Assembly: GCA_033977485.1 (NCBI GenBank)
Contig: CM066982.1
Span: forward strand, 33,210,218-33,274,217
Direction: 5' to 3'
DNA from: Hydrangea macrophylla
Lineage: Eukaryota > Streptophyta > Magnoliopsida > Cornales > Hydrangeaceae
Length of the DNA: 64,000 bases
Part shown: positions 58,640-64,000 of the stretch, in pieces
How positions within the stretch are numbered: the first letter of the stretch is position 1
Layout: each line of letters starts with the position of its first letter
The notes under the pieces: generated by a model
Seen by the model: the letters and a program-made list of their open reading frames with translations, nothing else
What the model was told of the DNA's origin: nothing
The model's database searches: none
Program-made: the position numbers and the translations under genes

Positions 58640-58780
58640 TGCCACTGTTGGAGTTCGATCGATTGAACTGGGTTCGATCGATTGAACTGGAGTAGGCTTC
58701 GATCGCTTGAACATTGTTCGATCGATCGAGCAGTTCCCCTTCGATCGCTCGAAACCAGTTCAAGCGATCGAACACAGTGA
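58640..58780. repeat. TCGATCGA/TCGATTGA palindrome cluster (internal)
   Basis: About six copies between the second and third ORFs of the Athila element. Confidence 0.85.
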
Positions 58781-59119
58781 TGTGCAGCGATCGCAGAAAT
58801 GCAAAGGAAACAAAAATTACACAAACAATGAACTATCAAAAGGAACTCCTAAGACCAAGGGGACACCCCCTTGGGATTTTCTAACACAATCGTTAAGGAA
58901 AGGAAAGACAAAAATTAGTGGGGCCTACCTTGGTGTAGAAACCCGCAGTGGAGGTGGAGGGGATGATGATATGATGATGAGGATGATTAGAGGGGTGATC
59001 TGGGCGTCTTATTGAGTGCAAGGACACGAAAATTGCCGAGTCGCCCCCCCCTCTGTGTTCGAGCGCTTGAAAGTGAGAGTGAGGGAAATGAAGAGGTGTT
59101 CTGAAGACGCCTTGTTTAA

Positions 59120-59250
59120 AAGCTTCGTTCGATCGATCGAACTATGGTCGATCGATCGAAAACGAATCCCTCAATCGATTGAACATAAAATACAAGCGCT
59201 TGAACCTCCAGGTTTCGATCGATCGAAATGAGTTCGATCGATCGAACACA
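59120..59250. repeat. TTCGATCGATCGAA cluster (internal)
   Basis: Five or six copies, same motif as the LTR clusters, 340 bp from the previous cluster. Confidence 0.85.
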
Positions 59251-59734
59251 AAAATTTCAGAATTCAATGGGGGACATGAACCACATCACACCCAACTATC
59301 GAAAACAATTCTGGACATGCAGAGAGACTGAAAAGTAGTTGAATTACAAGCATGTAGGACAGAAATTCATCCTCAGAATAGAAAATCGCAATTTATATAA
59401 AAATAAAACTTTATAATTGCATTCAAATTGCAACATTATTATCCCCAACTGTGGTTAAAACCTTATTTAACTAAAGAAACCAGAAATAAAACTAAAACCA
59501 ATAACATTCTGTCAAGGATTACACTCCAGCTGATAAACAAAAGATGAAATGAACAAAAACAACTGAAATGCAGCACTAAACTTCGAGTATAAACATTTCC
59601 TCTTCCACAATCTCTTCATAACTCGCCGAATCTTCAGAAGTGAAGTCCAAACTCAATGATTCCCTTTCCCAGAACGATCGAAAAGCAGCAAGGACATCAT
59701 CAAACAAGTCTGGCGTCTCCACAGAATTGAAAGT

Positions 59735-60516
59735 CTATGCAAGAGGTGATCCGGATGGAGACATGGATAAAGGGGTATAATTGCGCAACAGACTGTCCTC
59801 TCGCGGCGGAGTGTGTGGGGGCCTTATGTAGGGCCCAAGACCATGAATCAGTTGATGTGGAAGGAATACCGGAATACCATTTAGAAACATAGTGACAATC
59901 CTGGACAAAAAACAACGAACCGAAATTAAAATAACAGAACACAAGAAATACGGATTAACACGGAAAGAAAAACAATTAACAGAAACAAAAATACAAAGAA
60001 ATGTGACAAGTTCCAACCTCACTATTGGCATAGGTTCCCAAAATGCACTGGCTGGTAAGGGGCATTGGAGCCTGAATAGCAGGAAGCTCAGGTGCACGTA
60101 GCAGTATGGGACCAACTCAGGAACAAGGAAATCATCCACAAAAACAAAGACGGCATTGTGGCGGTCTGGGACGACATCCTGAAGGTCATGATCTTCCCAT
60201 GGCTCCCACATATCATCATTTTCCCATTGTGCCATGAGTGCATCATCCACCATTCGTCCCATGTACAAGTCTTCTTCATCGTCCACATCCTCACCATCCT
60301 GAAATCCCATATTTTCGTATGGATTGATGTCCAGGAGGGCTGGTGGGTATGGAATGTACCCTTGAGCAGCATCAATGAGAGAATGAGCTTCCGGGTCTTG
60401 ATGAAGCAAGGGGCAAAGTGTGAGTTCGCCCTCAGTCCAGGTGCCACAACGACATTCTGAATCAGCCCAAGAACCGACAGAATGAACATCATCACCTCGC
60501 ATCTATGCACCTGCAA
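59735..60516 (-). CDS. Athila second ORF, probably spliced
   Basis: A strong acceptor (CTCTGTTGCAG) at about 60517 precedes an open frame with MRGDDVHSVGSWADSECRC and an acidic YENMGFQDGEDVDDEED. The hydrophobic middle (about 60015-59910) is bounded by GTGAGG and TTTTTTGTCCAG, so it looks like an intron, not a membrane domain. The frame then continues RIVTMFLNGIPVF. A further acidic frame (DLFDDVLAAFRSFWERES) lies at 59579-59720. I do not recognise the product; its position after pol suggests a subgenomic spliced transcript. Confidence 0.5.
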
Positions 60517-60658
60517 CAGAGTGGTTTAAAGTATAATGGATTAGAACTAGATCACAAACATGAAAGAACAACAAGAAGTTAAAAAACAAAAAAGAGAATA
60601 AAAAATTGCAAGGAAAGAAAAGAAATACAACAACAATTTGGAACTCCACTTTGGACTT

Positions 60659-63600
60659 TTAAGTGTGAGAATAGCTGGGCTCATCCAGCTGGATGTGCTC
60701 AACTTCAGTGTGGACGTTCTCCAAGAACGGTTTCAATCTTTGGCCATTGACCTTGAAACAATCATCGTTCTTTGGATTGACAATCTCAACCGCCCCATGT
60801 GGAAAAACAGTTTTTACGATGAACGGGCCTGTCTAACGGGAACGGAGCTTTCCTGGGAAAAGGTGGAGGCGAGAGTCATACAGCAAAACTTTCTGCCCCG
60901 GCTCAAATGATTTACGAAAAATCGTACGATCGTGGCGAGCCTTCAACTTTTCCTTATGCAACTTTGCAGAGTCATACGCATCTCGTCGTATTTCCTCTAG
61001 CTCTGCAAGTTGGAGCTTGCGTAGCTGACCTCCCTCTTGAATGTCAAAGTTCAATGAGCGTGTCGCCTAATAAGCTTTATGTTCAATTTCAACAGGAAGG
61101 TGGCAAGCTTTCCCGTAAACCAATCTATACGGGGACATACCAAGATTCGTCTTATAAGCAGTACGGTATGCCCATAACGCGTCAGTCAATTTGTATGCCC
61201 AGTCTTTTCGATTGGAACTAACCGTCTTCTCGAGAATATGCTTGATTTCTCGGTTAGCCAATTCTGCTTGCCCATTTGACTGTGGATGATAGGCAAGAGC
61301 GATTTTATGATGGACTCCGTATTTCTTGAGAAGTGACTCCAAGGGCCTATTGCAGAAATGCTTGCCTTGGTCACTTAGTAAAGCTTTCGGAGTACCAAAA
61401 CGAGACAAGTTATGCTCTCTTAGAAATGACATGACCATTCTGTGGTCATTTCGTCTCGTTGGTATCGCTTCTACCCATTTCGATACATACTCTACAGCAA
61501 GGAGTATGTATTCACAGTTATTAGACTTGGGAAATGGACCCATGAAATCTATGCCCCAACAATCAAATATCTCAATTGTGATGATAGGGGTTAAAGGCAT
61601 AGAATTCCTTTTAGAAATCGTTCCAAGCTTTTGACAGCGTTGGCATGTCTTGCAAAAGGAATAAGCATCTTTGAAGACTGTGGGCCAGTAAAAACCGCTT
61701 TGTAGGACTTTTTGTGCGGTCTTCTGTGATGCGAAGTGGCCACCGCATGCCTCAGAATGGCATGACGCTAATATTACGGTTATATCCTCATTTTGGACGC
61801 AGCGCCTGATGACCTGATCAGCACAGTACTTGAAAAGGTATGGGTCATCAAAGAAGAAATGACACGCGAACGAGAGGAACCGTTTTCTGTCTTGGTTCGA
61901 CCAATGAGTTGGTGTTTCACCCGTGACAAGGTAGTTTACTACATCAGCATACCAAGGCAGACTACTTACTGCCAGTAGCTGTTCGTCTGGAAACTCATCT
62001 TTAATGGATTGGGATTCAGTGTTGTCGATAAAGGTCAACCGAGACAAATGATCTGCAACCACATTCTCTACTCCTTTCTTATCTTTGATTGTTAAATCAA
62101 ACTCTTGGAGTAAGAGTATCCAGCGAATAAGCCGTTGTTTAGCGTCTTTCTTTGATAAAAGAAACTTGAGGGCCGAATGATCTGTAAAACAGACGATTGG
62201 TGACCCTATCAAATAAGACCTAAACTTATCCAGGGCGAATACTACTGCCAGCAGCTCCTTTTCAGTAGTAGTGTAATTCATTTGAGCTTTATTTAAAGTT
62301 CGGCTGGCATAGTATATCACATATGGCTTATTGTCCTTTCTCTGGCCTAGGACTGCGCCAATGGCGTAATCACTAGCATCGCACATTAATTCAAAAGGCA
62401 AACTCCAGTTGGGTGCCTGTATTATAGGTGCGGAGGTGAGGAGATCTTTTAGATCCTCAAAGGACTTTTGGCAACTCTCTGACCACTCGAAAGGTGCATC
62501 TTTGACAAGAAGTTGACAAAGGGGTCGAGAGATTGCACTGAAGTTCTGGATAAATCGACGATAAAAACCTGCATGCCCCAAGAATGAACGGATGTCTCTT
62601 ACTGTACGGGGGATAGGTAGATTTGAGATTATGTCGATTTTTGCCTTATCCACTTGGATTCCTTCATTAGAGATTATATGGCCGAGGACTATTCCCTTGG
62701 TCACCATAAAGTGACACTTTTCCCAATTCAAGACTAGGTGTTTGTCCTCACACCGCATTAAAACCTGCTCGAGATTGCTGAGGCAATCTTCGAAGCTATG
62801 GTCGAACACTGAAAAATCATCCATGAAGACTTCAAGGATGTTTTCGACCATGTCACTGAATATACTTAGCATGCACCGCTGAAATGTAGCCGGTGCATTA
62901 CATAAGCCAAACGGCATTCGTCGGTAGGCAAAAGTACCGAATGGACACGTGAACGTGGTTTTCTCCTGATCTTCAGGAGCAATCTCAATTTGATTATATC
63001 CACTGTATCCATCCAAAAAACAGTAATACTTGTGACCCGCCACACGTTCTAGCATTTGATCCATGAATGGCAAAGGAAAATGGTCCTTTCGGGTCACAGT
63101 ATTTAACTTCCTGTAGTCAATACACATCCTCCATCCAGTAGGGATACGTGTTGGTACCAATTCACCATCTTTGTTCGGGATGACCGTTATGCCTGCTTTC
63201 TTTGGAACTACTTGGGTAGGACTAACCCAAGGACTATCAGATATCGGATATATCATCCCAACATCAAGTAGCTTGAGCACTTCCTTTTTAACTACTTCTT
63301 GCATGTTGGGATTCAGACGCCTTTGCATTTGCCTTGAGGGTTTAGCGTCTTCCTCCAGATATATCTTATGCGTGCATATGGATGGGCTTATGCCTTTGAG
63401 GTCAGCGATTGTCCATCCCATAGCATCTTTATGCTTCGTCAGCATTTGCACTAGTCTACCTTCCTGTTCATGAGTTAAAGCAGATGAAATGATCACATGA
63501 TAGGTTTTTCCAGTCCCTAAGAACGCGTATTTTAGCTCTTTGGGAAGCTCCTTCAATTCTAACTCCGGAAACTGGAAACTAGAGGGCATTACCAACTTGG

Positions 63601-64000
63601 TTTTAGGAGGCAGTTGTTCATATGGCATTACCCACATGCAATCGGCTCTATCCTCCTCTATCGTATCCATCATAAGACACGTCTGGTTCAGGTCAGCATC
63701 CATTGGGGTGGACTCTGCAGGCTGATAGATATCGGCAAATTGAGTCATCACAACTTCCAAAGGATCTTTGTAGTCGACCAAGTCAACTTCATCTTCAATG
63801 ACTGTGTCTATATAATGAATTTCTTCCTCATCATCGTATTCTTCAGGTCGGGGATTAGAAAAGATCTTGACATTCAATGTCATGTTCCCGAATACGATAG
63901 TCATGATACCACTTCTAATCTTGATTGTGGCATCAATGGTGTTGAGGAATGGACGTCCAAAGATAACCGGGATATGTGCACCAGGATTAGACACAGGTTC
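60659..64000 (-). pseudogene. Athila pol polyprotein, 5' end outside window
   Basis: Aspartic protease end ([13 protein letters not shown]); reverse transcriptase with [42 protein letters not shown] and the catalytic FMDD (near 62818); RNase H ([29 protein letters not shown]); integrase with zinc-binding [10 protein letters not shown]...CKTCQRC and the D-D-E residues in [18 protein letters not shown] and [15 protein letters not shown]. Two nonsense codons, both where the family has Trp (TAG at 61067-61069 and 60833-60835), break the C-terminus; the frame ends at 60659. All catalytic residues are otherwise present. Encodes the enzymes of retrotransposition. Confidence 0.92.

Larger units (their letters stand above)
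53462..64000 (-). mobile_element. Athila-type Ty3/gypsy retrotransposon, partial
   Basis: Reads right to left and runs off the window. Order on the minus strand: pol (64000-60659), an acidic spliced-looking ORF (60516-59735), a third ORF (58583-57198), a non-coding region (57197-55085), PPT and 3' LTR (55074-53462). Pol motifs and the extra ORFs in envelope position fit the Athila lineage. Pol has two nonsense codons, so this copy is inactive. Left flank AATCT (53457-53461) would be the TSD; its partner lies outside the window. Confidence 0.88.

Noticed and set aside
58584..58775. N-terminal extension of the Athila third ORF
   Set aside because: These codons read through the TCGATCGA repeat cluster, and a strong splice acceptor sits at its end.
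59904..60020. Possible transmembrane segment in the Athila second ORF
   Set aside because: The hydrophobic stretch is bounded by donor- and acceptor-like sites and is better read as an intron.
61326..63725. Plus-strand ORFs of 60-102 codons
   Set aside because: Antisense shadows of the Athila pol frame.

Overview
The window is nuclear DNA of a flowering plant, probably a dicot. It is AT-rich, has GT-AG introns and a plant-specific gene, and carries several layers of nested LTR retrotransposons, tRNA-derived SINEs, and hAT-, Mutator- and Harbinger-like MITEs. I see no bacterial operons, rRNA, complete tRNA or CRISPR array. The species cannot be named from the sequence alone. Family assignments come from reading motifs; no database search was possible.

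Layout. (1) 1-13,000 is a transposon graveyard: a LINE RNase H remnant, a hAT-like element with tandem subterminal repeats, a Tat-like LTR split by a solo LTR (TSD TACAC), an Athila 3' fragment split by a 916-bp hAT element (TSD CCTACCGA), a 445-bp imperfect hairpin, a SIRE-like solo LTR (TSD GGTAT) and several MITEs. (2) 13,000-18,710 is a decayed partial copy (copy A) of the 3' part of the gene that follows. It contains a MITE hosting another MITE, a small copia-type LTR element and a SINE. (3) 21,470-41,750 is the one host gene, on the minus strand. Fourteen coding exons can be joined with consistent splice sites and phases except at one junction. The product resembles the uncharacterised plant family of Arabidopsis At4g29790/At2g19390 (recognised from memory). 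An exon expected between the first and second visible exons is missing and the reading phase does not match there. (4) 41,870-64,000 is retrotransposon DNA: a foldback element just upstream of the gene, a second SINE, a copia element whose 3' LTR was hit by a gypsy solo LTR and by a gag-only LTR element (TSD ATACT), a second copia LTR, and an Athila-type gypsy element on the minus strand running out of the window.

How it fits together. The host gene tolerates large TE-filled introns: a 964-bp solo LTR and a gypsy remnant lie in the intron before its penultimate exon, and a MITE sits 37 bp from a splice donor, yet the exons remain open. The segmental copy beside it lost its frame through small indels and a splice-donor mutation. 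Insertions present in only one of the two copies order the events: duplication first, then separate TE colonisation. Target-site duplications give firm boundaries to most elements.

The most unusual observations are the absent exon, clusters of short palindromes with a TCGA core in four different LTR elements, the large hairpin surrounded by GTGTGAAATTTCACAC-like motifs, and a MITE group that sits in or beside TA microsatellites.
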